A DNA stretch of 64,000 bases from Zopfochytrium polystomum (GCA_025765615.1 JAIVFJ010000268.1:7501-71500), one strand, 5' to 3'; shown: positions 1 to 10,314, counted from the stretch's first letter. Numbers and translations: made by a program. Notes: a model not told the origin generated them from the sequence alone.

Positions 1-1
1 C

Positions 2-2521
2 AAAATCGAGCATTACCTAGTCACCAGCGGAGGGGCTCCAGGTTTCAAAAGAGGCAGCAAACTTGCCGACGGTCCTGTGCCACTAAGCCGATCTATGCTG
101 CAGCCGAACACGTGTTCGGTGGTCGACGCTGGCGTCGAGGTGTACATGTGGCTGGGCTCAAAGAGCTCTGCTGACTGCAAAGACGCCGCCACAGTGCTGC
201 TGGCTCGCGTCGTTCGACTGGACGTTCGCCGACCACCGTGGTTGGCGCTTCGCAGAGAGGCGGAGGGTGAAGAGTCGGAAGTCTTCAAAATGCGGTTTGC
301 GGATTGGAAGCCCGCCACCGCCGCCCCCAACAACCCGCCCCCGATCGTCCCGCCGAAGGTAGATGTGGGGGCGCTGTACGCGCCTCATCCGCTTTCGAGG
401 ATGTACGAAGGTGCGCGACAGGCCTCCACACCCGTCGCCGCGACAAGTTCGAGTCGCACGACCGCGCCATCGCTTTCCACCATCGACCTGACTACGACCA
501 CTGCTCTTCTACCTGGAGTGGGCGCCGTGGCTGCCGGCTCGTCGGGCAACATCGCTGCCGCCGTCGCGTCGCCCACACCGGCGAACGGCCCTGCGGGACT
601 GGATCTCAGCGTCGTCCACGCGGCGGCTGTCAAAGCTGCTTTGGCGGTAGCGCAGTCGATGTTAGTGGCTCCCGTGATGGCGTTCGTGTTTGACCGAGGA
701 GGCCAAGGGTCAGAGCGCAAGTTTACTCGCTTGGAGTCGTGGGAGGAAGGGCATCTCTGCTCTGGGGATGCGTATGTGTTTTTGGCCGTGTACCGAAAGC
801 GGCGGATAGCGGAAGAAGAGGCTGAACACAGTTTGGACGACGTGACGGTGCCCGCCGAGGCCGACGGCGCTCGGCAGTCGGCAACCGCAGCACCTTTGGC
901 AGGTGTGACCAACAGCAGCAGCTTTGGTAGCGTTACTTCATCCACATCCTCTGTCTCCACTACCACCAGCAGCAACAGCTCAAGCACCCGCAGCAGCATC
1001 AGCGATGTTCCTTCGTTCTCGACAGACCGGAAAAAGGACCTGGAGTGCGTAGTCTACTTTTGGATCGGCCGGAGAGCGTCAAAGCTAGCCCTGTCGACCT
1101 TCAAGTTCCACTCGCAGGCGGAGATTGAGGCGCTCGTTCAGTCGATGTACGCATGCAGCATCCGTGTGGTGGTCGTCGAGGAAGGGCGAGAGCCGCTTGC
1201 GCTTCTGGCCCACCTGAAGAACAGGGTCATCGTACACCGGGGCGGTCGAGCCGGATTCGCGGAAAGAGTAAAGCACGGCGGGTCCAAACCGCTGCCCGTC
1301 GGTGTCGCGCAGGACGCAGCAGAAGGCACCAAAGCTCTTGTATACCACGTCAGATCGGACCTTCGCTTTATGACGACCAGGGCGATGGAGATTGCGCCAA
1401 AGTCCGGCGCCCTTGTCTCCCGCGACTGTTTCTTTGTCTTGCCGGTCCCCGTGGATGGCAAGGGCAAAGATGAGCCGGCTGGGTACCTTTGGGTTGGCCG
1501 AAACGCGGCGCGAGAAGAGGCGCGCAAGGCGGGGGAAATTGCGCGGCGCATCGTCGAAGTCTTTGACCCGGCAGTGCTTGCTGCAGATCCAGCAGGTTCT
1601 AATCACACGATGGTTTCGTCCCGCGTGTTCCGGCTTGTGCCGGAAGACTCGGAACCAGACTCGTTTTGGGCGCTGCTGGACGGCGGTAAGGTTCCCCATC
1701 CTGTGGGACCGTTGCCATCGTACACCTTTGTCGGCGGAACCCCTGTCCTCTCTGCAGCCGCCGCCCCCATACTGCCCCATGTACCGCACTATCGCCGAAG
1801 CAGTCTCACTCTGCCGCTGGACGAGCCATTACCCGCATGGACATCGGCCTCGTCCACCCTCCCCCGCTCGTCCGCACCCTCTCCACTGCCAGCCTCCTCG
1901 TCCACTGCCTCCCTGCGCGGTTCTCTGCCCTCCTCGCCTATTTTCCCGCAGAACTCGTTCTCGTTCCTGTCATCCTCGTCGTCCTCGTCCTTGTCCTCGT
2001 CCGCTTCACTGGTATCTTCGTCACCGCCCGCGCCGGCGAACCATTTTCCTCGCCTCCTCATCTGCTCGTGCACCAAAGGCTACTTTTCCGTCGAAGAGCA
2101 GCCGTTCTTTATCCAAACCGACCTGCGCCCAGAGGCGTGCGCCCTCGTCGACGCCGGGCCCACTCCCCCGCCGCCGCACACGTCCAAGTCCGCGTCGCCC
2201 GCCTCCAACTCTTCCTCGTCCATCTCCCCCGTCCGCGTCTGGTGCGGCCGCCTCGCCTCCGACGTCGTCCGCAAGCTGACGAAAAAGGCCGTCCAGGTCT
2301 GGCTCGACGTCATGGACGACGGGCGCCGCGGCAAACCCGAGGCCGTCGAGTGGATCGAGGAGGGCCGCGAGAGCGCAGAGTTCAAGGCGCTGTTCCACGG
2401 CTGGGACGACGAGGTCGGCGGCGGCGGTGGCACCGGCGACGGGCGGAGCAGGGCAAAGCTCGTGTCGTCCGTCGGCGGCGCGGGAATGAGTGGCGGGCCG
2501 CGGAACGGGGTGAAGGCGTGA
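2..2521 (+). CDS. Villin/gelsolin-family actin-binding protein, 3' part
   Basis: One reading frame stays open from the window edge to the TGA at 2519-2521 (839 codons), so the true start lies upstream. The apparent start at 77 is only a GTG inside the frame. Four gelsolin-like repeats can be read. The first is at about 95-310 (SVVDAGVEVYMWLG, then FKMRFADWK). The second is at about 670-1250, with YFWIGRRAS and a long Ser/Thr insertion at 900-1020. The third is at about 1335-1720 (GYLWVGRNAAREEARKAG, then SFWALLDGGK). The fourth is at about 2040-2430 (PRLLICSCTKGYFSVEE, then VWCGRLAS and FKALFHGWDD). The fourth resembles gelsolin domain 6. The family binds, severs or caps actin filaments, often under calcium control, in the cytoplasm. 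Ser/Pro-rich linkers at 1790-2040 are low complexity. No VHP headpiece is visible at the C-terminus. The family call is fairly sure; the subfamily is not. Confidence 0.8.
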   Translation, partial: KIEHYLVTSGGAPGFKRGSKLADGPVPLSRSMLQPNTCSVVDAGVEVYMWLGSKSSADCKDAATVLLARVVRLDVRRPPWLALRREAEGEESEVFKMRFADWKPATAAPNNPPPIVPPKVDVGALYAPHPLSRMYEGARQASTPVAATSSSRTTAPSLSTIDLTTTTALLPGVGAVAAGSSGNIAAAVASPTPANGPAGLDLSVVHAAAVKAALAVAQSMLVAPVMAFVFDRGGQGSERKFTRLESWEEGHLCSGDAYVFLAVYRKRRIAEEEAEHSLDDVTVPAEADGARQSATAAPLAGVTNSSSFGSVTSSTSSVSTTTSSNSSSTRSSISDVPSFSTDRKKDLECVVYFWIGRRASKLALSTFKFHSQAEIEALVQSMYACSIRVVVVEEGREPLALLAHLKNRVIVHRGGRAGFAERVKHGGSKPLPVGVAQDAAEGTKALVYHVRSDLRFMTTRAMEIAPKSGALVSRDCFFVLPVPVDGKGKDEPAGYLWVGRNAAREEARKAGEIARRIVEVFDPAVLAADPAGSNHTMVSSRVFRLVPEDSEPDSFWALLDGGKVPHPVGPLPSYTFVGGTPVLSAAAAPILPHVPHYRRSSLTLPLDEPLPAWTSASSTLPRSSAPSPLPASSSTASLRGSLPSSPIFPQNSFSFLSSSSSSSLSSSASLVSSSPPAPANHFPRLLICSCTKGYFSVEEQPFFIQTDLRPEACALVDAGPTPPPPHTSKSASPASNSSSSISPVRVWCGRLASDVVRKLTKKAVQVWLDVMDDGRRGKPEAVEWIEEGRESAEFKALFHGWDDEVGGGGGTGDGRSRAKLVSSVGGAGMSGGPRNGVKA

Positions 2522-2996
2522 AAAGTTTGGAGGTGGGCGGGGTGTTAGGCGATAAGAGGGGTGTGTTTTTCTTTTTTTATCCGTGTCATTTAGTGAGAGT
2601 GGCCGCCGGGCGAGCGAATTCGCTCCTATCTCCTCCTCCTTCCCTTCAAGGTTGCAGCTTGGCTTTCCTTTTTTTATTAATGTTTTTTTTTTCCTGTTCT
2701 TTTTTTTTTTTTTTTTTTTTTTACAGGAGGCCCGATGTCTTTGAGCGGCTTGCATATGCCCTCGTTGGCGAGAGAATGCATTTCCCCCCCTCCATTTCAG
2801 TGTCCTTTCGACTGTCCTAGTGCTCTCTCTCTCTCTTCCTTGTTCTCCCTTCTCTCTTTATCCGTTTCCCCCTGTCCCCTCTCTCCTACTCGACACTTTG
2901 CACCATCTTCCCTTTTCGAGTTTCGGGTCCCTTCGCCCCCCCTCTTCTTTCTCACCTCTTTTCTACAAGTTATGTAATCCGTGGAACGCAACGAGC

Positions 2997-3044
<48 letters not shown>

Positions 3045-3045
3045 C
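2522..3045. other. Gene-free spacer with homopolymer tracts
   Basis: The spacer holds a T-run at about 2700-2722, CT-rich DNA at 2820-2960 and an A-run of about 43 bases at 2998-3042 that stops three bases before the transposon. No gene is supported. The A-run could be the remnant of a retroposed tail or simple slippage. Confidence 0.6.
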
Positions 3046-3067
3046 GGGGATTGTCTAAAAACAGAGG
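3046..3067. repeat. Left terminal inverted repeat of the Harbinger-like element
   Basis: GGGGATTGTCTAAAA followed by ACAGAGG mirrors the right end at 6385-6405. It follows directly on the long A-tract and three C residues. Confidence 0.75.
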
Positions 3068-3112
3068 TCACTGCACAAACTAAGCTTTATTGAACAACAG
3101 TGCCTTCTTGTC

Positions 3113-4281
3113 CTAGTTCTCGAAATTTTTGTAAATCAAAATTAAGCCAACCCGAACGCCATTTTTATCCACAACCTCACGGCGCTCTACTTCATCCGTT
3201 ACTTGACGTGGAAAATTGGCTTCAATGGTGATTGTGTTAAGCAGAAAATGTTTCACGCCTAACACCAAGAGATTGTCCCACTCACTGTGGTCGTCCATTT
3301 TCCAGACATTACCACCTTCATCTGAATCGCGCACATAGGTGGCAATAATTGACTGCCTATCGCCTGGTACTTTAAATGTGACGCTGTGCCCCGACAGTAA
3401 GTGAACAAGGACGAGCACATGACCTGGCACTGGGACCACATGGATGAAGTGGTCAGACGGAATTGATATGGTGGGCCTCAAAGCCGAGGTCAAAAAGTCG
3501 ACAGAAAAGCCACCGTCACCACGCAAGGATGGAGGCGGAGATGGCTGTATTTGTCGCAAATTTGAAGGCGTGACCGCTCGAAAGTTCTTGTTGAAACGCC
3601 CAGGTTGATTTGTGACGTCTTCCATCGAGTATCGCATGTTGGAGTTGTTCGCAAGGACGTCTGCGCTGAAGGGCTCCCCGTCATATTTGCGCTTGCGTGG
3701 GTACAAAGGCTGCGGATTCTCACGGTTGCGCAGCATTTCTGTGGGACCGTCGAAGTCAGTAGAATCGCCGAAATGGAACTCTTTGTCCGAGATGCTCTCG
3801 TCGATGTCGGAGTCGTCTGGCTGAGCAATGGGTGAGGCAGCAACAGGCTCGTCAAAGGAATGAGTGTGGCGCTGAGAGGGCTCTTTCTTGTCCGAAGAAT
3901 GGAGTAAGGAGGCAAGGAGCGACCCTCGCGCGAGAGTGTTCTCTTGAAGAGCTCGCCAAGCTTGGGAGGGCCGCAAGGAAGGCAGGGAGAGAGGGGAACG
4001 GTGAGATCATGTGCGTTATGAAGTCAACGTCTTTCCACACCCTTACCAGCAATTTTCGAACGGATGAACGGAACGCCAAACTTGGAAAATTTAGGAAAGT
4101 GCTTTTTGATGTCAGCCCCTCGAATTGGTTGCGGCAGGAGGGACCAGTCGACTTTTGCGCAGGCGGCGTCAAGGTTTTTCTGATCTTTCTCACACCATGT
4201 ATTGTTATAGTCAATCTTGCGAGCACGGCCAGGGATTTGGCGCGCGCTGCTTTCGCTGCTCTCTTCACTGTCTGATTTCAT
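3113..4281 (-). CDS. Partner protein of the Harbinger-like transposon (SANT/Myb-like N-terminus suspected)
   Basis: The gene has two exons on the minus strand: 4281-4047 (ATG at 4281) and 3960-3113. They are joined across an 86-bp intron with donor GTAAGG and acceptor CCCAAG, and the phases fit, giving 360 residues. The N-terminus is acidic and Ser-rich. It is followed by a helical stretch with spaced Trp and Leu residues (NNTWCEKDQKNL, then VDWSLLPQP, then HFPKFSKFG, then FIRSKIAAWR). That spacing is reminiscent of the Myb/SANT or trihelix DNA-binding proteins encoded by PIF/Harbinger elements; this is an inference from layout and spacing only. The middle is Ser/Pro-rich with a basic cluster (YPRKRKYDG). 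The C-terminal 130 residues look globular, beta-rich and unfamiliar. It is transcribed away from the transposase gene. No homologue can be named from sequence alone. Confidence 0.6.
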
Positions 4282-5011
4282 TGCGGTTTTGCAGCGAGGG
4301 GGGTGTTTTATACTATTCTTGCGCGTTTCATATTTGTGGGTTCGCCATGGAAGCAAGCGATACAGGACGATAGGTACAGAGCGAGGAATGGTGTGCGCTT
4401 GTGTGAGCTATGAGCATGTGACAGACAGCGAGGGGGAGAGGAGAGAGGGCTGGAGACTGGGCAAGAGAGTGAAAGAGAGACAAGGCATGCGCCGCATATG
4501 AACTGTTTTGCACAGCTCGGACTTGGGGCCAAGGCGCACACCACCAATGACTCTTCACTCTTCGTTTCACAATGCAGCGTTCAGGCAGGGCTTCTCTTTT
4601 TTTTCCTTTTTTCCCCCGTTTTGTTTTTTGGCTGCAACGCGGTCTAAACATCACGCGACTGCACAAAAATAAAATTATTGTGCATTTTCAATTTGGGCTT
4701 GGTACGCGGTCTAGTTGCTAATGGGTGGCTCCTTTTGTCAATTGGTAAAGTAGACCGCGTGGCTGTTTTTTGGACCGCGTGGTCAAAATCTGTACCGTGA
4801 TGGTGACTTCTTTACCGCGACGAGAGATGTTGTGCAATGGAATCTTGTTTTGTTGACAAGAAAAAAAATTCAACATCTTTTTTTTTTTCGCACTTCCGTC
4901 TCGCAATGCAAGTTTCCAAACAACCGAGTCCGTTAATTGTAAACACGCGTCCAAATGATCAATTTCTCTGGCTTTATTGTGGCTCGGACCCCTATTCTCC
5001 GTGCTGTCTTG

Positions 5012-5080
<69 letters not shown>

Positions 5081-5178
5081 CTCTCTTTCTGTCTGCCTCA
5101 CCCACACACACACTCTCTCTCTCCCTTCTTTATAAAGAAGTTAGTCTCGCTACAGTCGTGAATACACCAGCCACCCAC
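4282..5178. promoter_or_regulatory. Divergent intergenic region of the Harbinger-like element
   Basis: About 0.9 kb separates the two divergent starts, so it must hold both promoters. The phrase GGTCTA/ACCGCG recurs in several forms (about 4640-4820). A (CT)n tract lies at 5013-5086, about 90 bp upstream of the transposase ATG. Pyrimidine-rich tracts upstream of starts are common in fungal promoters. No clear TATA box was found for either gene. Confidence 0.4.
5013..5086. repeat. (CT)n microsatellite
   Basis: An almost pure CT dinucleotide run of over 70 bases, with short CT-rich continuations to about 5130. Confidence 0.95.
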
Positions 5179-6350
5179 ATGACGGATCAACTTTCTGTCG
5201 ATTGGGAAGCACATTTCCTCCACCACTTCACAGCGAGCGACCAGCCGAAGCACCGCCAAACGAATGTGGCTGACGATTTCAAAGCCTTTTTTGGAGTTTC
5301 GGCGCAAGTTTGTGACGATATCTGGTTGCGCATCCGAGTGCCGGGTAACCACCCAGCAACAAAGCCCATTCATCTTCTCTGCGCTCTGTACCTCTTGAAA
5401 GTCTACCCCACGCAGTACGTGGCCCGGAGGACTCTTGGTGTTAGCGCCCAAACGTGGTTGAACTGGTCGTCGTCGGGCTTACAAGCGCTTCTTGATATTG
5501 CACATGTAAATTCTTTCACGACTTTCGAGCTTTGCCACCTCTAACTTTACAATATCCTCAGTTTTCCCTCGAAGACCGTTGGTGCAACTGGTCTTCGCCG
5601 CAGTTTTCCATGTACGCTGACGGCATCGACATTCACGTTCCGGAGCAGCGCCACCGACAGAAGTCGGACTTTTCCCATAAGCACAAGCACGCCGGTATTC
5701 GCTTCGTCGTGGGCACAGCCATCGGTCACCTCAAGATTGTGTGGGTGAGTGACGGCTTTCCTTGCGGATCCCATCCAGACCTCCGGATCGCTCGTGCGGG
5801 GCTAGCGCCTCTCCTTGGTCCTGGCGAATGCGTCGCAGCTGACAAAGGCTTTCGCGGAGATCCTCGTTTTCTGACGTCAGCGAGTCTCGATCCTGTTATC
5901 AATCGAGCAGTCAAGAGGATTGGCACTCGTCACGAAAACGTTAACCAGCGGATTCGCGAGTTTCGATGCCTCGCAACACAGCAGTTTCGTCACGGTCGCC
6001 CAAGGCTCAATGAGTTTTTCAAAATTGTGTGCTTCCTGGTGAATATGAAGCTGGAGTATGAGCCTATGTATGACATTCGAGAGGCGTTGCTGCAAATATT
6101 ACGACCAGCTCCTGCTGCTCTGGTGGATGGACCTTCTGCGGCTCAAACGCGGGAGAGGGAGGAACCAGCCGAGACGGAATCACTAGACGGATCGTCTGAC
6201 GAGGAAATGTCGTGGGACGAGAGCGAGGAGAGTGAGAGCGAGGAGGGCGAGGAAGACGAGGAGGACGTGGAGTTTGACGGCGACTGGTACAGCCAGCCCC
6301 ATTCTCGCCCAGCTTACGTTTCTGTATTTCCTCGGCCCAATGTGTGGTGA
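5179..6350 (+). CDS. HARBI1-like DDE transposase
   Basis: Two exons, 5179-5505 and 5562-6350, are joined across a 56-bp intron (donor GTAAAT, branch-like CTAAC at 5542-5546, acceptor CTCAG) in phase 0, giving 371 residues. Exon 1 carries an HTH-like region (HLLCALYLLKVYPTQYVA, then LGVSAQTWLNW). Exon 2 carries the catalytic core: first Asp in YADGIDIHV, second Asp in VAADKGFRGDPRF, and a region with the expected acidic residue around GTRHENVNQRIREF followed by LATQQFRHG. This order is that of the DDE_Tnp_4/HARBI1 superfamily, which cuts and pastes PIF/Harbinger DNA in the nucleus. The C-terminus is a long acidic tail (about 6150-6290), unlike typical HARBI1. The frame is intact. Exon 2 has no start of its own consistent with the core; the ATG inside the intron at 5532 is not needed. 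Confidence 0.78.
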
Positions 6351-6384
6351 CATCTGTACAATAAATGAAGTTTCGTACAATCTC

Positions 6385-6405
6385 TCTCCGTTTTAGACAA
6401 TCCCC
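6385..6405. repeat. Right terminal inverted repeat of the Harbinger-like element
   Basis: Read in reverse it gives GGGGATTGTCTAAAA then CGGAG, matching the left end at 3046-3067. It lies about 35 bp after the transposase stop. Confidence 0.75.
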
Positions 6406-6431
6406 CCGACAAGCAAATGCGGTGAATTTCG

Positions 6432-6539
6432 TGAGATTTTGGGGCTGAAAAAAAAAAGTTTCGTGGGGACCAAAAAAAGAGTTTTCGATTGGAGGGGGGG
6501 GTTACCACCAAACTTTTTTTTTGCTCCCTCAAAATCTCA
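6432..6539. repeat. Small hairpin repeat
   Basis: The arm at 6432-6466 (TGAGATTTTGGGG, an A-run, then GTTTCGTGG) is mirrored imperfectly by 6504-6539 (ACCACCAAAC, a T-run, then CCTCAAAATCTCA). The loop is about 37 bp. It could be a short MITE or a chance structure helped by the homopolymers. It sits just outside the Harbinger-like element. Confidence 0.45.
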
Positions 6540-7019
6540 AGGTATAAGAAATTGACAGCAAAAGTTTTGTCCGGAAATTTCCGGTTATGACAGGATAACC
6601 ACACCATTTTTCGGTTTGAAAATCTGAAATCCGTTTTCCTAACGTATTCCAGCCAAATTCCGGTCAGTGAAATTGGTGTAACCCATAACTGGAAACTATC
6701 ACACGGTTAGGATACCTTGTTAAAACAGTAAAACCGCCCGGCGCTGCTGACCTTTCCAACAGGCAGCAGGAGGACAACAGCCGCAAGTGCGTTTGAAGTT
6801 TGAGATCCTTTGTGAGGGATTGCCATCCAAGGATTCTTCACTTGCAGATAGGATGGCTTTTCCAACCCTCAGGAGCTGCAGACATCCGTTTCCCATAACG
6901 AAATAAAAATAAAAAAAAGTGCAGGAGGCAGTATTTATATATTATTTTTACACCGCTTTCAAATGATACAAATTTTTTGGAGACTAATTGAATCACAACT
7001 CAACGAGCATGGTGGCGAC

Positions 7020-7754
7020 GACGACGGCGTCGTTGTCCCAACCTTCCTGTCCCCGCAAGGGTGTTGGTGGCTGCGCTCAGTGCAGCCCCTGACACCTGAG
7101 AGTTCAATCTACGAGTGCCTGCCTCGGTCCTATTGCTGTGAGAGTGAGATGTGTGACTACAAGTGCGATGCGATAAAGCCTGTTGGTTGAGTGATCGTGC
7201 TGACGCAGCCTGGCGGGGTGCGTGTACGATCACAGGTGTTTCTGCGTGCGAGTTCCCTGCTGGCGACCTTCTGACCCCTACATAGTCGACTCCCTTCTCT
7301 CTCTCCCCCCCATCGCTGGCGACAATGAGGGCTCCTGCAGCACTGTCTGCGACGAGGGGCGCTAGGTCGCGCCCTGTCCGTCCCGTCGCTATTAACCGCT
7401 CCTGTTGTATTTGAGATTAGGTTCCTGAGACAAAAACCCCCATTTCCCTCTTCTCTGCAGTTGTGTTGCACCCTCGGGAGTGCCCTTCTGTTTCCCCTCG
7501 CATCAGCCCACAGCCACGCGAGTAATCGGTGCTCCAGCACTGATCCTTCAGAGGATTGTCCCTCTGAATGTTCATTCTTTGTGTTTGAGACCCCTGTTAG
7601 ACAGATCAGTAGGGATACTTCGTTGACTAGGCAAGTAGTAGGGTTGAAACACCCCCTAGACTACAGCCCAATAAAGTTAGTTTTAGCCTATTATTTGCTT
7701 TCCCTCACGCTAGGGCCCAGATCCCAGGGTCAAAGGAGTGAGTATAGTCTCACA
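7020..7754 (+). repeat. Dispersed repeat, truncated inverted copy of the 18,137-18,991 element
   Basis: The sequence from about 7055 to 7754 matches the reverse complement of about 18,137-18,840 almost throughout, with scattered substitutions and small gaps. It ends in GTCTCACA at 7747-7754, the same terminus as the other copy. The opposite end is missing: similarity fades between 7020 and 7055. The peptide-like frames at 7461-7820 and at 18,431-18,120 (reverse) are only the shared repeat and probably not genes. The rest of 6.55-8.4 kb holds no gene that I can support; a (TTTTTA)-like tract lies at 8245-8302. Confidence 0.8.
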
Positions 7755-8436
7755 AGCGAATTTGACCCATGCTTGAACCGATTTAACCCGTTTCGGACCC
7801 TGTCAAATGCGATATCATGAATCTCTCTTTTTGCAAATGTGAAGTTTCTTCTTCCCAAGACCGCGCTGACGTCTAAATCACAGGCGGCGAATTGACCAAA
7901 AATTGTGCGTTTCATTGCATTGTACACCAAGTTTGCTCAAATATCAAAATGGCATCTCGAAGCCCAAAGGGTTAACAAGCGGCCACCGGACGGTAGCCCG
8001 GATCCTAAAGTGCCGACGAGGCACCTGCGGGACGACAGAGCGAATATAGAAAGCAAAGCCTCTGGTCAAATGAGAAGATAAATAATCTTTGAAACAAAAA
8101 AAAAACAAAACACGGAAATATTGAATGTGAAAAAAATAAAATAAAAAATAATGATCGCCTCTTCAGCGCGAAATTGTAATCGAGTGCTCCACTGCACCCT
8201 GGCACTCTGATAGTTGTTTAGCACGTTTGTGACAGACTTTTTTCTTTTTTCTTTTTTTTATTTTCATTTTTATTTTTATTTTTATTTTTATTTTTATTTT
8301 TTCTTTTTCGAGTTTGGTGGCGAAGGAAGAAAGGGAGGATGGGAGAAAGGCCCAGTGGACGCCCGCCGTCTGCCCCCCACCCACCGCCCACCCGGCAAAT
8401 ACAAGTTTACTGGAAACGGCAGGGTCACCTCCCTCG

Positions 8437-10314
8437 TTACACTCCGGAAAAGGGGTAAGGCGGGCCGGTGCCGCCAAACATCCGTGGGTCGACGACGACG
8501 ACGGGCCCGCGGACGCCCGCAATCCGCAAAAACACGACCGCCCTCAGCTCCCCGTCCTTCAGCGTCAGGTCCGGGTCGCTCGCGACGCGCCAGCGGAACG
8601 TGCAGTCCGCCCGGTACAGCCGCTCGAACGTGGTCGTTCGGCAAGGCACGCACGTCCGCACGCACGACAGGAACCACGCCGCGTACGCGTCCATCTCGTC
8701 CTTCATGACCGGCGCGCCGTCGCGCGCGTCGCGCACCAGCTCGCTGTGCATGTCGACCAGCCGCCCGTACGCACGGACCCAGTCGTCCGGCTGCCGCACC
8801 ACCGGCGCCGTCGCGAGGTGCTGCGGCCCGTGCGGGACGTACCGGTCCGCGTGCGTGATCGCCGGCGGCAGCGCGCGCGCGTCGAGGAGGTAGTCGAGCT
8901 GCATGTAGCCGAGACGCGCGACCACCGCCACCTCGTACGCCGTGCGGAACAGCGGCGCCGCAGCGCGGCCGCTGGCATCGTCGTCGCCGCCAGGCCTGGT
9001 GCCGCCGCACAGCAGCGCAACCACGCACTCCCGGAACTGCGCCGCGTCACGCGTCCACCGCCCCGCCGCCGCCCGCTTCGCCGCGCCGTACGCCGTCCGC
9101 GCCGCCGCCGTGCACAGCGCGCCCGACCCCATCGCGGTCCAGACCGCATCGCCGCCGCCACCGCCGCCACCGGCGATCCACCGGCGCTTGTTACCGACCC
9201 CGGCGGCTGCAGCGTCCTCGCCGCCGTCTTCGTCGCCTCCGCGTGCACGCCGCAGACGCAGCTCCTCCCCACCGCCGCCAACGCGTGGTCCGTCGACCCA
9301 CGCCGCCGCCGCCACCGCTGCCGGCGTCTCGGTCCAGCGCGACGCGGCGCTGACGGCGGCGGCGGCGGCGGGTCCGACGGCTGCGGCCGCGGCCGCGGCC
9401 GCGAGGGCTCGCAGCCGCACGCACTCCGACTCGTGCCACGCCGCCAGCGAAAGCAGCCTCGACCGCGGGTCGGGAGCAGCGCGCGGCTGCGGCTGCGGCT
9501 GCAGAGGCGGAACGGGCGCACCCGTACCCCTGGCCGCCGCTACCGCTGGAGGAGGGCGGTGGTGGTGGTAGTGATGGTGTTGGTAGTGGTGCTGGTGGTG
9601 GTGGTGGTGATACCGGCCGGGCGTCATCCCCTCGGTCGCGACGGGAGGCGCGTGCGGCAGGTGCCGCGAGTGGCTGGACACCAACGTCGGCGGCGCGCGG
9701 AGCGCGGATCCACCGCCGCTGCCGCCGCCGATGCCGCCGCCGCCCGCTGGCGCAGTGGGCTGGGCTTGGCTGGCGGCGGCGGCTGGGTGGTGGTGGTGCG
9801 GCGAACAGAAGAGCGGTGTTGGGAACGGGTCGAGCTGCGCGGTCGGGGATTCCCGTGGCTTGCCGGCCGCTGCCGCCGCCGTGGACGAGGAGCCGAACCC
9901 GCCAGCGGCGGCGGCGGCGGCGATCTGGCCGCCGCCGCAGCCGCCGACAGAGGAAGGAGGGGAGTGTGCATCGCCGCCGCCGACGACGGGGTCTGCGTTG
10001 ACCAAGGCTGCGATGCGGACGCGCCACGCGCCGGGCAGGTGTTTTTGCGGAGGCTGGGCGGCGGCGGCGGGCGGCGGGTCGTGCTGACGCCGCCGCGGGT
10101 CGCGCCATACCAGGGATTGCAGCGGGCTTGGCGGGATCACCGACGGCGGCGGCAGCAGGCGCATTTCGGTCGGCGGGTGCTGCTGCCGAAACGGGAGGAG
10201 GTGCTCGGCAAAGTACGACGACGCGGACGCGTGAGGGTGCTGATCGCACGGGTCGCAGCCGGTCGCGGGTGGTGTCGCCGCCCAGTGAGGGTGCGTTGCC
10301 CAGCGAGGGTGCAT
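8437..10314 (-). CDS. Large GC-rich protein of unknown function
   Basis: A long leftward frame; the first ATG is at 10,314 (the frame is open further but only through a non-ATG codon), giving about 625 residues. The N-terminal two thirds are low complexity: Pro-, Ala- and Gly-rich, with a striking His-rich stretch at about 9615-9555 (GRYHHHHHQHHYQHHHYHHH). The C-terminal part (about 9130-8440) looks globular, with phrases such as QFRECVVALLCGG, YEVAVVARLGYMQLDYLLDA, WFLSCVRTCVPCRTTTF and KDGELRAVVFLRIAGV. I recognise no family. Codon choice strongly prefers G or C at third positions, as in the other host genes. The overlapping frames on both strands are shadows of this biased composition. Introns cannot be excluded. 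Confidence 0.55.
   Translation of the reverse strand: MHPRWATHPHWAATPPATGCDPCDQHPHASASSYFAEHLLPFRQQHPPTEMRLLPPPSVIPPSPLQSLVWRDPRRRQHDPPPAAAAQPPQKHLPGAWRVRIAALVNADPVVGGGDAHSPPSSVGGCGGGQIAAAAAAGGFGSSSTAAAAAGKPRESPTAQLDPFPTPLFCSPHHHHPAAAASQAQPTAPAGGGGIGGGSGGGSALRAPPTLVSSHSRHLPHAPPVATEGMTPGRYHHHHHQHHYQHHHYHHHRPPPAVAAARGTGAPVPPLQPQPQPRAAPDPRSRLLSLAAWHESECVRLRALAAAAAAAAVGPAAAAAVSAASRWTETPAAVAAAAWVDGPRVGGGGEELRLRRARGGDEDGGEDAAAAGVGNKRRWIAGGGGGGGDAVWTAMGSGALCTAAARTAYGAAKRAAAGRWTRDAAQFRECVVALLCGGTRPGGDDDASGRAAAPLFRTAYEVAVVARLGYMQLDYLLDARALPPAITHADRYVPHGPQHLATAPVVRQPDDWVRAYGRLVDMHSELVRDARDGAPVMKDEMDAYAAWFLSCVRTCVPCRTTTFERLYRADCTFRWRVASDPDLTLKDGELRAVVFLRIAGVRGPVVVVDPRMFGGTGPPYPFSGV

Larger units (their letters stand above)
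3046..6405. mobile_element. PIF/Harbinger-like DNA transposon with two genes
   Basis: The 3.36-kb segment is bounded by inverted repeats sharing GGGGATTGTCTAAAA: left end 3046-3060, right end 6391-6405 read in reverse. The similarity runs a few bases further (CAGAG against CGGAG). Inside are a rightward spliced DDE transposase (5179-6350) and a leftward spliced gene (3113-4281), divergently transcribed from a shared region of about 0.9 kb. This matches the known PIF/Harbinger plan of a transposase plus a second DNA-binding protein. The target duplication is unclear (CCC on the left, CCG on the right). Both genes look intact, so the copy may be recent. Confidence 0.72.

Noticed and set aside
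77..79. GTG start for the first gene
   Set aside because: The frame is open upstream to the window edge, and a GTG start would be odd for a eukaryotic nuclear gene. The gene is taken as cut by the window.
1392..2820. Rightward frames of 295 and 327 codons overlapping the gelsolin-family gene
   Set aside because: Arg/Pro-rich shadows. The gelsolin repeats run in another frame across the same bases.
4955..5161. Ser/Leu-repeat peptide over the CT tract
   Set aside because: Pure product of the CT microsatellite, upstream of the real transposase start.
7461..7820. Open frame of about 119 codons repeated near 18,120-18,431
   Set aside because: It is shared only because both loci carry the same dispersed repeat. 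Stops and gaps differ, and no protein family is recognisable.
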